From Oleiagrimonas soli (lineage in GTDB: Bacteria > Pseudomonadota > Gammaproteobacteria > Xanthomonadales > Rhodanobacteraceae): a DNA stretch of 64,000 bases. Position numbers and translations under genes: made by a program. The notes beneath the pieces were generated by a model, which had not been told where the DNA came from, did no database searches, and worked only from the letters and a program-made list of their open reading frames with translations. How positions within the stretch are numbered: the stretch's first letter is position 1; every line of letters starts with the position of its first letter. Location of the stretch: assembly GCF_000761445.1 (NCBI RefSeq), contig NZ_KN196470.1, positions 2,954,968 to 3,018,967 of the forward strand, in the 5' to 3' direction. Shown one piece after another: positions 42,757 to 51,114 of the stretch.

Positions 42757-43530
42757 TTAATTCTTCGGAGCAATCAGATACACCGCATACATGTTCTGGC
42801 TCAGCTCAATCGTCCCCGTGCGCAGGGCTGTGGGCACGGCTTTCACATCCATGGATGCCAATGCTGGGCCACGCCCTACTGGCGGCGGTGGCGGAGCATT
42901 CCCGCTACCCGTAGGGCCTACATCCCAACTTCCAGCCTGAACACCGTAACTAAAATCTGGAGCGACCTCCGAAATACTGTACACGCCCGTGATCTGCATG
43001 CCGTAGGCCTTTGCCAGCGCACGTGCCGCAACCTTGGAGTTGGCTATGGCCTGCGTACGCAATGTCATCATCCGTTGGGCCTGATCGCTGCGGCCCACTC
43101 GTGTCGCTTGCACCAGGACTTCCTTGCTCGCGGGAAGGTCGCTGATGAAGCCCTGCAGTCGCTTCAGGCTATCGAATGTGACCGACACGTTGCGATCGAC
43201 TTCGGTCCCCTTGTGGACCTGCTCGCCATCCTTGTAGCTGGTCGCTTCGCTCATCGACAGACTGCTGGCACGCGTGAGGTGCTTGATGGCCCCATGCGCG
43301 TCAATGGACTTGAACAATGCAAGCACATGCCGCTCCACGGCGACCCGGGCCTTTCCAGGCGAAGGGTCGATCACCGTCACCTGAATATCGACCGTAAAGC
43401 GGTCCGGGACGTAGCGTCCTTCGGCATGCCCTTTGACCAGCAGATGCGGCGCGTCCGGCAAGGTATGAACCTGCGCTTGCGCCACGGCCGGCAACACTAG
43501 CGCCGCCAGCACGAACATCCATCGTTTCAT
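42757..43530 (-). CDS. SIMPL-domain (DUF541) periplasmic protein
   Basis: 257 residues with a signal peptide (MKRWMFVLAALVLPAVAQAQ). SIMPL features: HLLVKGHAEGRYVPDRFTVDIQV near the start, a long repeat-rich core, and AIANSKVAARALAKAYGMQITGVYSISE. A proline run (PPPPPVGRGP) interrupts the C-terminal part. Function unknown; oxidative or envelope stress has been proposed for relatives. It begins 31 bp after trpE on the same strand. Confidence 0.85.
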   Translation of the reverse strand: MKRWMFVLAALVLPAVAQAQVHTLPDAPHLLVKGHAEGRYVPDRFTVDIQVTVIDPSPGKARVAVERHVLALFKSIDAHGAIKHLTRASSLSMSEATSYKDGEQVHKGTEVDRNVSVTFDSLKRLQGFISDLPASKEVLVQATRVGRSDQAQRMMTLRTQAIANSKVAARALAKAYGMQITGVYSISEVAPDFSYGVQAGSWDVGPTGSGNAPPPPPVGRGPALASMDVKAVPTALRTGTIELSQNMYAVYLIAPKN

Positions 43531-43561
43531 CGTCGCTCCCTCCCCGGGTAATGCGACGAAG

Positions 43562-45043
43562 CTACAACCCTTCGGCCGCCTGCGCCACTGCGCGGAACAG
43601 GGCGCGACCCTTGTTCATGGTCTCTTCCCACTCGGCGGCCGGATCGGAGTCGTAGACGATGCCGGCGCCGGCCTGCACGTGCAGGCGACCGTCGTGGATG
43701 ACCGCGGTGCGGATGGCGATGGCGGTGTCGGCGTCGCCCCACCAGCCGATCCAGCCGATCGCGCCGGCGTAGATGTTGCGCTTGTACGGTTCCAGCTCCT
43801 GGATGATCTCCAGCGCGCGGATCTTCGGCGCGCCGCTGAGGGTGCCCGCCGGGAACGCAGCCTTGAGCACATCCATGTAGCCGATGCCGTCGCGCACCGT
43901 GCCCTGGACCTCCGAGACGATGTGCATGACGTGCGAATAGCGCTCGATGCTGAAGGCGTCGGACACCTGCACGCTGCCGTCGACGCTGACGCGGCCGACG
44001 TCGTTGCGACCCAGGTCGATCAGCATGACGTGCTCGGCGCACTCCTTCGGATCGGCCAGCAGCTCGGCTTCCAACGCTTTGTCCTCTTCATCCGTGGCAC
44101 CGCGCTTGCGGGTGCCGGCCAGCGGACGCACCACCACCTTGCCGTCCTTCAACCGCGCCAGGATCTCCGGCGAGGAGCCGACGATCTGCGTCGCGCCGAG
44201 GTCCAGAAAGTACATGTACGGCGACGGGTTCAGCGCGCGCAGCGCGCGGTAGACGTCGACCGGTCGCGCGTGGAACGGTACCGATAGCCGCTGCGATGGC
44301 ACCACCTGGAAGATGTCGCCGGCGCGGATGTATTCCTTGGCCGTCTCCACCATCGCCTCGAACTCGGCGCGGGTGAACGAGGACTTGAAGTCGCTCTCGG
44401 CCAGCGGCTCGGGATGCAGGTTCTCCGGGTAGGTCGAACCGGAATGACGCAGACGGAAGGTCAACTCCTCCAGCCGCCGCTGCGCGCGCGCCCACGCCTG
44501 CGGCTGCGCCGGATCGGCGTGCACGATCAGGTACAGGCGGCCCTTGAGGCTGTCGAACACCGCCAGTTCCTCGGCCAGCATCAGCAGCACATCGGGCGTG
44601 CCCAGTTCGTCGGGGCGGTCCCACTGAGCCAGGCGCGGCTCGATGTAGCCGATGGTCTCGAAGCCGAAGTAGCCGACCAGGCCGCCGGTGAACGCCGGCA
44701 GGTCAGGAAGCTTCGGCACATCGTAGCTCTTGCGCAGCGCCTCGATCTCGGCCAGCGGATCGTCCAGCTCGCGCGTCTCGACCACCTCGCCGAAGTCCTC
44801 GACTTCCAGCGTGTTCGCGCGCAGCTTGAACACGCGCTTGGCCGGCAGGCCGATGATCGAGTAGCGGCCCCAGTTCTCGCCGCCCTCCACCGACTCGAAC
44901 AGGAAGGTGTACGGGCCGTCGGCGAGCTTCTGGTACACCGACAGCGGCGTGTCGAGATCGGACAACACTTCGCGCACCACGGGGATGCGGGTGTGGCCGG
45001 CGGCGGCGAGCGCGTTGAATTCGTCCTGGGTGATCACGGGCAT
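43562..45043 (-). CDS. trpE: Anthranilate synthase component I
   Basis: 493 residues from the ATG at 45043 (MPVITQDEFNALAAAGHTRIP...). The N-terminal tryptophan-binding region (LLFES-like FLFESVEGGENWGRYS) and the chorismate-binding domain are complete (FQVVPSQRL, RPLAGTRKRG, DLGRNDVGR, GTLSGAPKIRALEII). It makes anthranilate from chorismate with the TrpG glutaminase encoded ~8 kb downstream; the intervening genes are unrelated. No leader peptide with Trp codons was seen. Confidence 0.97.
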   Translation of the reverse strand: MPVITQDEFNALAAAGHTRIPVVREVLSDLDTPLSVYQKLADGPYTFLFESVEGGENWGRYSIIGLPAKRVFKLRANTLEVEDFGEVVETRELDDPLAEIEALRKSYDVPKLPDLPAFTGGLVGYFGFETIGYIEPRLAQWDRPDELGTPDVLLMLAEELAVFDSLKGRLYLIVHADPAQPQAWARAQRRLEELTFRLRHSGSTYPENLHPEPLAESDFKSSFTRAEFEAMVETAKEYIRAGDIFQVVPSQRLSVPFHARPVDVYRALRALNPSPYMYFLDLGATQIVGSSPEILARLKDGKVVVRPLAGTRKRGATDEEDKALEAELLADPKECAEHVMLIDLGRNDVGRVSVDGSVQVSDAFSIERYSHVMHIVSEVQGTVRDGIGYMDVLKAAFPAGTLSGAPKIRALEIIQELEPYKRNIYAGAIGWIGWWGDADTAIAIRTAVIHDGRLHVQAGAGIVYDSDPAAEWEETMNKGRALFRAVAQAAEGL

Positions 45044-45101
45044 GGCATGGCAGGGAATCGGTCGCGGCAAGATAGCAGGCCGCGCCGGTGCGGGGACAGC
45101 A

Positions 45102-45127
45102 GCAGGCGGCATAAGCGTGCCGCCTGC
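45102..45127. terminator. Hairpin between the PNGase-like gene and trpE
   Basis: GCAGGCGGC / GCCGCCTGC with an 8-nt loop, in the 138-bp gap. It could terminate the upstream gene or shape the trpE leader. No U-run. Confidence 0.45.
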
Positions 45128-45181
45128 CGCCTCCGCGCTTCCGCCATCCAGGCAGTGGAAGCGCAGTCCCGCGTCAGAGGC

Positions 45182-46951
45182 TCACCAGCGCCACAACGCA
45201 TCCTCGTTGCCGATCACGAAGCCGCCGCCCAGATTCATGAGCGGCGTCCAGTTGTAGCGATTGTGGCCGCCGCAACCCTCGCCGTCCGTCACGTCCAGCA
45301 GGTCGTAGGTATCGCTGGTCAGACGGCGGTCGAAGCACTGTCCGAGGCTGTTGTCGTAATGGACGTGCTGCGCGCCGGTCCACGGCGACACGCTGGTCAG
45401 GTTGCCCGACGCATCGAAGTTGTACTGCACTGCCGGCGTCACCTCGTTGTGCAGGTGATCGCGGAACAGCACGTGCCCGGCCTGCTCGCTGCGCCGCGTG
45501 CGGTCGAAGGACTGATCGACCTGCATCGCCAGCCGTTCCAGACCGTCGCTGCCGACGTAGTCGTTGTAGTCGAAGTACAGCGGGAAGGCGATCGTGCGCG
45601 TGGTGGTACGCGTCGGGCCGAGGCCGTCGACCTGCGTGGTCACGTGCACCTGCGTGTGCTGGTCCAGGGTCTGCCGATACTGCGTGTCGGAGATGGTGAA
45701 GTCCTGCACGCTGGAGAACGCCATCTGCTGATGCACCTGCGTATCGACGCGGCCGCGCGAAGTCATCACGTAACCGGCGAGACTGAAATCACGCGCCGAG
45801 GTGGTGGTCACGCGCGTCTGCGTGTCGCTCAGCGTCTCGATGTCGTCCTGCTGCGCGGGATCGGCCTCGAGCGTGTTGCGCGTCAGCGCGCCGGTCACGA
45901 TCTTGCGCACCGGGTCGCGATAGATCAGCAGGTTCGCGGCCATCGAAAAATGATCGCCGGTGTTGGTCACGCCCAGGGTGACGGCGTGCGGCTGGCCGTC
46001 GTCGAGCTGCGCCGCGAACGGCGTCAGGTTGACCCGGAACGGGCGGAAATCCAGCGTCTGCACGCCCGGTATCGGGCGCCACAATGCGGGACTGACGCCG
46101 CCGGTGTAGATCCACGGATACACCGGCGCCACGCCGGCCGGCTGACCGTCGATGTAGACCATCGTCTGACGGAAGCCGGAGCCGCCACAGGTATACAGCT
46201 CGTCGGCCACGACATCCGGCACGCAGAATGGCCAGAACTCGTCCGAGGCCTGGCTCTGCGCGTACACGTCCATGTAGATCGCCACCATGTTGCGCGGCAG
46301 GTCCAGCGTGCGGCCGACCTGCGGCGCACCGGGGCTGACCGACATGGTGTCGCCGTCCGGGTTGGACGACAGCGGCACGATCATGTCCGGCGTTTTCGGC
46401 GCGGGCCCGGGATAGAACACCAGCTTGGCGCTACCGCTGATGATGCCCGTGTAGGTGCTGTTGACGACGTTGCCGAGGATGCTGCGGCCCGACTGCGGCT
46501 GACGCAGCAGCGCGCTGTAGTCGGTCAGATCGCGCTGAATCTGCCAGTGCGGGCTGATGTTCGAGGACGGTTCCTGCGTGGTGCCGAAGTAGATGTTGAC
46601 GCCGCCCAGCCACAGGCTCGCGGTGCGGTCGAACTGGCGTCCGGCGGTCACCGACCAGTCCATCACCAGCACCACGCGCGCCCACGGCCCGCGGCAACGC
46701 GCGGGCGGCGTGTAATCGAAGGACTTGGGCGTGAAATTGGCGAACGGCACGTCGGAGAACAGCGGCACCACGCACGGTCGCGTCGGCGGCGTGGGCACGT
46801 CGGGCAGCGCGGTGACCGCGCCGGTCTCGCCCAGCAGCGGCGGGGGCGATGCGTCCGACGACGCGCCTGCGGCCCATGCGGCGCCGGCCAGAGAACAGGA
46901 AAAAAGGAATACCGCTGCCATGCGCAGCGGAGCGGACAGACACAGCCTCAT
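45182..46951 (-). CDS. Secreted PNGase A-like amidase (peptide-N4-asparagine amidase A)
   Basis: 589 residues from the ATG at 46951, with GGAGGGA upstream and a signal peptide (MRLCLSAPLRMAAVFLFSCSLAGAAWAA). The core matches the eukaryotic/bacterial PNGase A family: EFWPFCVPDVVADELYTCGGSGFRQTMVYIDG, then PVYPWIYTGGVSPALWRPIPGVQTLDFRPFRVNLTPF. Such enzymes remove N-glycans from glycoproteins. Bacterial members are few and poorly studied, and a role in scavenging plant or fungal glycoproteins is inferred. It lies behind the sortase-system kinase (203-bp gap). Confidence 0.8.
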   Translation of the reverse strand: MRLCLSAPLRMAAVFLFSCSLAGAAWAAGASSDASPPPLLGETGAVTALPDVPTPPTRPCVVPLFSDVPFANFTPKSFDYTPPARCRGPWARVVLVMDWSVTAGRQFDRTASLWLGGVNIYFGTTQEPSSNISPHWQIQRDLTDYSALLRQPQSGRSILGNVVNSTYTGIISGSAKLVFYPGPAPKTPDMIVPLSSNPDGDTMSVSPGAPQVGRTLDLPRNMVAIYMDVYAQSQASDEFWPFCVPDVVADELYTCGGSGFRQTMVYIDGQPAGVAPVYPWIYTGGVSPALWRPIPGVQTLDFRPFRVNLTPFAAQLDDGQPHAVTLGVTNTGDHFSMAANLLIYRDPVRKIVTGALTRNTLEADPAQQDDIETLSDTQTRVTTTSARDFSLAGYVMTSRGRVDTQVHQQMAFSSVQDFTISDTQYRQTLDQHTQVHVTTQVDGLGPTRTTTRTIAFPLYFDYNDYVGSDGLERLAMQVDQSFDRTRRSEQAGHVLFRDHLHNEVTPAVQYNFDASGNLTSVSPWTGAQHVHYDNSLGQCFDRRLTSDTYDLLDVTDGEGCGGHNRYNWTPLMNLGGGFVIGNEDALWRW

Positions 46952-47154
46952 GGCGATCCCTCCATGTTTCGAAGCGCGCGATCGCGCATGCGTCGAGGAC
47001 TTCGACGCATGCGGATGCGCGGGATGCGAGACCGCCCCTGTCCAGCCTCCCCTGCGGCGCAAGCATGGACGTCCAAACGAACGCCATGCCGCGACCGGAC
47101 TTCGATCCTACTGCAAGCGTGACGCCATCAACGTGAAGCCGCCGAGGTTTTGCG

Positions 47155-49155
47155 TCAGGCCAGCCGCTCGCGCGGCATGCCGCGCAGACGCAGCGTGAAC
47201 ACCACGCCACTGCCGTCGTCGAGATTGCGGGCTTCGGCACGGCCCTGATGCCGTTCGACGATCAACCGCACCACGTACAACCCCAGCCCCAGATGCGTGG
47301 CGCCCTCGTGGCCGCGATCCTCGCGCACGCTGACCAGCGAATCGAACAGACGGTCCTGCATCGCCGCCGGCAGCGGCGGACCCTGGTTGGCCAGTTCCAG
47401 CACGGCCTCGTCGCCCTCGACGTGCAGGCCGAGACGGATCCAGCCGTCCTCCGGCGTGAACGACACCGCGTTGCCGAACAGCTTGTCCAGCGCCTGGGCG
47501 ATCAGTTCGGGCGCACCGTGCAAGGTCACCGGCAAAGCCGGCAGTTCCAGTTCGATGCGACGCGGCGCGGCCAAGGCGCGATAGCCCTCGGCGCAGCCGT
47601 GCACGACCTCGCGCAGGTCGAAGGTCTCGGCCTCGGCCGCCTCGATGGCGCGCTCCATGCGGCTGGCCTCGCTCATCGCCCGCACCAGCGAGCCCATGCG
47701 CGTGACGCCATCGCGGGCGCGCTGCAGATAGGGCCGCGCATGTTCGGGCAGGCCGGCGTGTTCGAGGTTGTCCAGCGACGACTTCACGATCGCCAGCGGC
47801 GTGTTGAGTTCGTGCGACAACTTGGAAGCCAGCGTGCGCAGGTAATCGGTGTACCCCGCCACGGCCTGGGTCAGACGCTCGAAGCTGCGCGCCAGATCGC
47901 CCAGCTCGTCGGTATCGTCGTGCGACGGGAACGCGCCCGAGTGACGGCCGTCGCGCGCCTGCGCCCGCTCGGCGGCGTCGCGCAGCCGACCCAGACGCAC
48001 GCTCAGGCGCGTGGCGAAACCGAACAGCACCAGTCCGGCCGCCAGCAGCACGCCGAGGCTGGCCAGCAGCAGCGCGAACAGCGCGCGGTTGGCCAGCAGC
48101 GGCACCGCCAGGCTGGCCTGATCGAGCTGCAACGCGCCGCGCAGCACGCCGTTGGCGTCGCGCACCGGCACGGTGACGCTGAGGATCACGCTGCCGCGCT
48201 GTTCGCCCAGCGTCCACGAGATCGCCTCCTTGCCGGCCAGCGCCTCGCGCACCTGCGGCGTGTCCAAGCGCGGCGCGTCCTGGGTCCACGGCTGCGCCGC
48301 ATCGAACGGCGCGGCGATCAGCAGGCGGTAGATGGTGTAGGCCAGCCAGCCGGGACGCCGTTGCGGGTCCTCGTGCGTGCGCAGCGAACCGGCCGTCGCC
48401 AGCAGCCACGCGCGCGTACCGAGCACGCGCGCCTGCACGCCGTCCGGCGCCAGTTGCGCCAGTTCCGCCGACAGCGAGCGCGAATAGCTGAGCAGCGGCC
48501 GCACCGGTTCGGTCAGATCGGCCGTGGCGGCATCGGCGTCGTGCACGCTGAGGCCGAGTCCGTTCACGCCCAGCGACCGCGGCAGACGCAGTTCGATGCG
48601 GTAGCCGCTGCCGTCGTCCTGCCACTGTCCGTTGATGTGGTCGGGAAAGCCGTCGTCGCGGCAGTCGTTCAGTGCCGGCGCGGAGAAACCGCCCGGCGCG
48701 GCACTGGCGATCAGATAGGTACACAGCCGTTGCCCACGCGCCAGCGTCAGCAGCACGTGATCGGCGCGCATCGCGTCCGGCGCATCGGCGTCGCGACGCG
48801 TGCGCGTGGTGTCGCGGATCGATGCGAACAGATACAGCCAGGCATCGTCGTGCGCCAGCATCAGCCGGCCGCGATCGCCCAGCGGTTGCGCCCACGGCGT
48901 CATCGGCCCCCAGTCGTCGCCGTAGCCGTCGACGGTGATCGCATCGACCGGACGCTGCACGTACCAGCCGCTGCTCTTCGGCAGCGCCGCGCCGACCACC
49001 ACCAGCGAACGCGCCAGCGCATGCGCCGAGGCCGCCAGCGCCTGCGCCTGCCCGCGCCGCAGCAGCGTCTCCATCTGCCGCACATAGAGCAGACCCACCA
49101 ACGGCAGCACCAGCGTGCACAGGGCGACCAGAAGCAGTTTGCGGCGCAGGGTCAT
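47155..49155 (-). CDS. pdsS: Dedicated sortase system sensor histidine kinase
   Basis: 666 residues. TM1 (~8-24), a ~320-residue periplasmic sensor whose start (ITVDGYGDDWGPM, DDAWLYLFASIRD) looks like a CBM9/DOMON-type beta-sandwich, TM2 (~352-380), HAMP-like linker, HisKA with H448 in SKLSHELNTPL, and HATPase (LDKLFGNAVSF, GATHLGLGLYVVR). This layout with a class GN sortase, a response regulator and a VIT/vWA target nearby identifies the proteobacterial dedicated sortase system kinase. The symbol is provisional. Last of the three-gene unit headed by the response regulator. Confidence 0.85.
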   Translation of the reverse strand: MTLRRKLLLVALCTLVLPLVGLLYVRQMETLLRRGQAQALAASAHALARSLVVVGAALPKSSGWYVQRPVDAITVDGYGDDWGPMTPWAQPLGDRGRLMLAHDDAWLYLFASIRDTTRTRRDADAPDAMRADHVLLTLARGQRLCTYLIASAAPGGFSAPALNDCRDDGFPDHINGQWQDDGSGYRIELRLPRSLGVNGLGLSVHDADAATADLTEPVRPLLSYSRSLSAELAQLAPDGVQARVLGTRAWLLATAGSLRTHEDPQRRPGWLAYTIYRLLIAAPFDAAQPWTQDAPRLDTPQVREALAGKEAISWTLGEQRGSVILSVTVPVRDANGVLRGALQLDQASLAVPLLANRALFALLLASLGVLLAAGLVLFGFATRLSVRLGRLRDAAERAQARDGRHSGAFPSHDDTDELGDLARSFERLTQAVAGYTDYLRTLASKLSHELNTPLAIVKSSLDNLEHAGLPEHARPYLQRARDGVTRMGSLVRAMSEASRMERAIEAAEAETFDLREVVHGCAEGYRALAAPRRIELELPALPVTLHGAPELIAQALDKLFGNAVSFTPEDGWIRLGLHVEGDEAVLELANQGPPLPAAMQDRLFDSLVSVREDRGHEGATHLGLGLYVVRLIVERHQGRAEARNLDDGSGVVFTLRLRGMPRERLA

Positions 49156-49194
49156 GCAGGAGGGTTCCGTCGCGCGATCACATCGCTCACCAGC

Positions 49195-49800
49195 TTACTT
49201 CGTCCCGGACACGGCGGGCGGACCGGAAGCGGGGTCGTAGCGCAGGTACCGCGAATGCGTGACCACCCGCTCGAACGCGGTCAGCTTTGCGGCGCGCTGC
49301 GGGTCCTTTGCACCGATGCTGATCGACCAGCTGTAGTGGATGCCGGTGCGCTTGCCCGGATCGCAGAACACCACGGCATCCTCGACACGATCGCTGCCGC
49401 GGTACCGCACTCCGACGCACGTCACGCCCTTGGGTTCCGGCGCCGACAGCACGGCGACGGTCGCTTTCGGATCGCGCCGCAGATACTCGCTCCGATCCTT
49501 GTCCAGATCCTGTCCGAGAGTCTTGCCGTCCGAAAGCCAGACGTTCAGCACCATCACGCCCTCGGGCTTGCCGGTCCATTCACCGCGATAGATCACCATC
49601 GGCACGCCGACCCAGCGTGCATGATCGCAGCAGTCCGCCGTCCAACCCGCCGGCACGTCGGTAACGATGGACCAACCGGGCCACTTGTCCCCGGCCCGGC
49701 CATAGGCCACGGCGGACTTTCCGGTTGGAGACGCCGCCTGTGCGGCTGTTGCGCACAGGCCCAGCAACAACGCGAAGCCAAGAAGGATGGCGCGCGGCAT
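49195..49800 (-). CDS. Secreted protein of unknown function between the sortase-system kinase and regulator
   Basis: 201 residues from the ATG at 49800 with a signal peptide ending AAQAAS; a start at 49818 overlapping the regulator gene is possible. The mature part has DKWPGWSIVTDVPAGWTADCCDHARWVG, GKTLGQDLDKDRSEYL and two further cysteines (VTCVGVRY, VVFCDPG), so two disulfides are likely. No family recognised. Its position 5 bp after the response regulator and 39 bp before the kinase suggests a role in sensing or in the sortase pathway. Confidence 0.6.
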   Translation of the reverse strand: MPRAILLGFALLLGLCATAAQAASPTGKSAVAYGRAGDKWPGWSIVTDVPAGWTADCCDHARWVGVPMVIYRGEWTGKPEGVMVLNVWLSDGKTLGQDLDKDRSEYLRRDPKATVAVLSAPEPKGVTCVGVRYRGSDRVEDAVVFCDPGKRTGIHYSWSISIGAKDPQRAAKLTAFERVVTHSRYLRYDPASGPPAVSGTK

Positions 49801-49805
49801 CGCTC

Positions 49806-50495
49806 TCAAGGCTTCCATCGGTAACCGACGCCGTGCACGGTTTCGATGGCGTCGAAGTCCGGCGCGATGGCGACGAACTTCTTGCGGATGCGCTTGATGT
49901 GCGAGGTGATGGTGGCGTCGTCGACCACCAGTTCGGCTTCGCGCATCAGCTGATCGCGGTTCTTCACATGGCCGGGGAAGCGCACCAGCGTGTGCACCAT
50001 CCAGAACTCGGTCACCGTCAGCGGAATCTCGGCGCCGTTCCAGGTGATGCGCATGCGCTCGGATTCCAGCTTCAGCGGGCCGTGCTCGATCACCGTTTCG
50101 CTGGCCTCGGGCGTCTTCAGCGCTTCGATGCGGCGGAACAGCGCGCCGATGCGCGCGGCCAGGTGGTGCAGGCTGGTGTCCTTGCTGAGGTAGTCGTCGG
50201 CGCCCAGCCGCAGACCGGAGATCACGTCGAAATCCGAATCGCGCGCGGTCAGGAAGATGATTGGCAGCGTCGACGACTTCGCGCGCAGCTCGCGGCACAG
50301 GTCGAAGCCGCCTTCCGGTTCGTCGCCCAGGCCGATGTCGATGATGACCAGTTCCGGCAGCCGCGAGCCGAACGCGTTGGAGGCGTCGCGGCGCGAAGGA
50401 TAGCCGCGCACTTCGTAGCCGAAACGCGTCAGCGCTTCGACGTAGTTGGCGCGGATGGACGGTTCGTCTTCGACGATAGCGATGCTGCGCCCCAT
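49806..50495 (-). CDS. pdsR: Dedicated sortase system response regulator (OmpR-type)
   Basis: 229 residues from the ATG at 50495, with AAGGAG upstream. Receiver domain with acidic pocket EDE (9-11), phosphoacceptor D53 and K in LSKD; C-terminal OmpR-like winged helix (ITSHIKRIRKKF, ETVHGVGYRWKP). First gene of the kinase unit and divergent from the micro-ORF/target side across 187 bp, so it probably controls both directions. The symbol is provisional. Confidence 0.87.
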   Translation of the reverse strand: MGRSIAIVEDEPSIRANYVEALTRFGYEVRGYPSRRDASNAFGSRLPELVIIDIGLGDEPEGGFDLCRELRAKSSTLPIIFLTARDSDFDVISGLRLGADDYLSKDTSLHHLAARIGALFRRIEALKTPEASETVIEHGPLKLESERMRITWNGAEIPLTVTEFWMVHTLVRFPGHVKNRDQLMREAELVVDDATITSHIKRIRKKFVAIAPDFDAIETVHGVGYRWKP

Positions 50496-50682
50496 AAGCG
50501 GGCTCCTTGCGGATGGGTGGTCGTTGTCGTGCAGCCTGCATCGGCGCGCGGTCCCGCGCAAGGCGCAAACCGCCTCTGCCCGCATTCGGCCACATCTGGT
50601 CGGCGGATTGCCCGCAGCGCGTCCCCGCGCGCGCCGCGCCGCCGTCTTTCATGGATACCGAGGACGCACACAGGAGACGACC

Positions 50683-50790
50683 ATGACCACCGCCACCGAC
50701 AACACCGACCTGCAACGCGGCATCGAACCGCTGCGCGTGATCCTGGCGATCGGCGCGCTGCTGCTGGGCCTGCTGGTCGGCCTGCTGTGA
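50683..50790 (+). CDS. 35-residue membrane micro-protein
   Basis: AGGAG precedes the ATG. MTTATDNTDLQRGIEPL is followed by one hydrophobic helix (RVILAIGALLLGLLVGLL) that ends at the stop codon. It is followed by a second short gene with its own AGGAGA, and both lie between the divergent regulator and the sortase target gene. No family recognised; the two clean ribosome sites are the main support. Confidence 0.5.
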   Translation: MTTATDNTDLQRGIEPLRVILAIGALLLGLLVGLL

Positions 50791-50810
50791 TGAAGCTTCA
50801 GGAGACGCCC

Positions 50811-50930
50811 ATGAACCTGTTCGACGACTTTCTGCCGATTGCCGTGGAAGGCGCCGGCCCGACGGCGGCGGAAGGATTCGCCGCCGTCGTGGAACCGGTC
50901 GAGCCCGATCCGGACTGGCATCCGCTGTAA
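50811..50930 (+). CDS. 39-residue acidic micro-protein
   Basis: Starts 20 bp after the membrane micro-ORF behind AGGAGA. MNLFDDFLPIAVEGAGPTAAEG ends in an acidic, proline-rich tail (EPVEPDPDWHPL). No membrane segment. The downstream terminator closes this two-gene unit. Function unknown. Confidence 0.5.
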   Translation: MNLFDDFLPIAVEGAGPTAAEGFAAVVEPVEPDPDWHPL

Positions 50931-50961
50931 AACTCCCGCCCGCCCTTGGGTGATTCCGATT

Positions 50962-50990
50962 GACCCCCGCTCGCGGGGGTCTTTTTTTTT
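50962..50990 (+). terminator. Strong intrinsic terminator after the micro-ORF unit
   Basis: GACCCCCGC-TC-GCGGGGGTC directly followed by nine T. It separates the micro-ORFs from the sortase target gene, which must have its own promoter in 50991-51114. Confidence 0.93.
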
Positions 50991-51114
50991 GGCCGCCCAA
51001 ATAGCACTGCCCGCAATGCGCCATATGCGGCCCGCATTCGGTCCGATCGCGGACGCTTGCCGGACCCACGCGTGTCCTGCAATGGCATCACCGCCACTGA
51101 AAGGACGCCTCGCC

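Noticed and set aside
45044-45181. trp attenuator leader before trpE
   Set aside because: One hairpin is present, but no short ORF with tandem Trp codons and no alternative pairing or U-run could be found.
44414-47122. 902-residue plus-strand frame
   Set aside because: Antisense to trpE and the PNGase-like gene.
47248-49824. 858-residue plus-strand frame
   Set aside because: Antisense to the histidine kinase and the secreted protein gene; low-complexity, no motifs.
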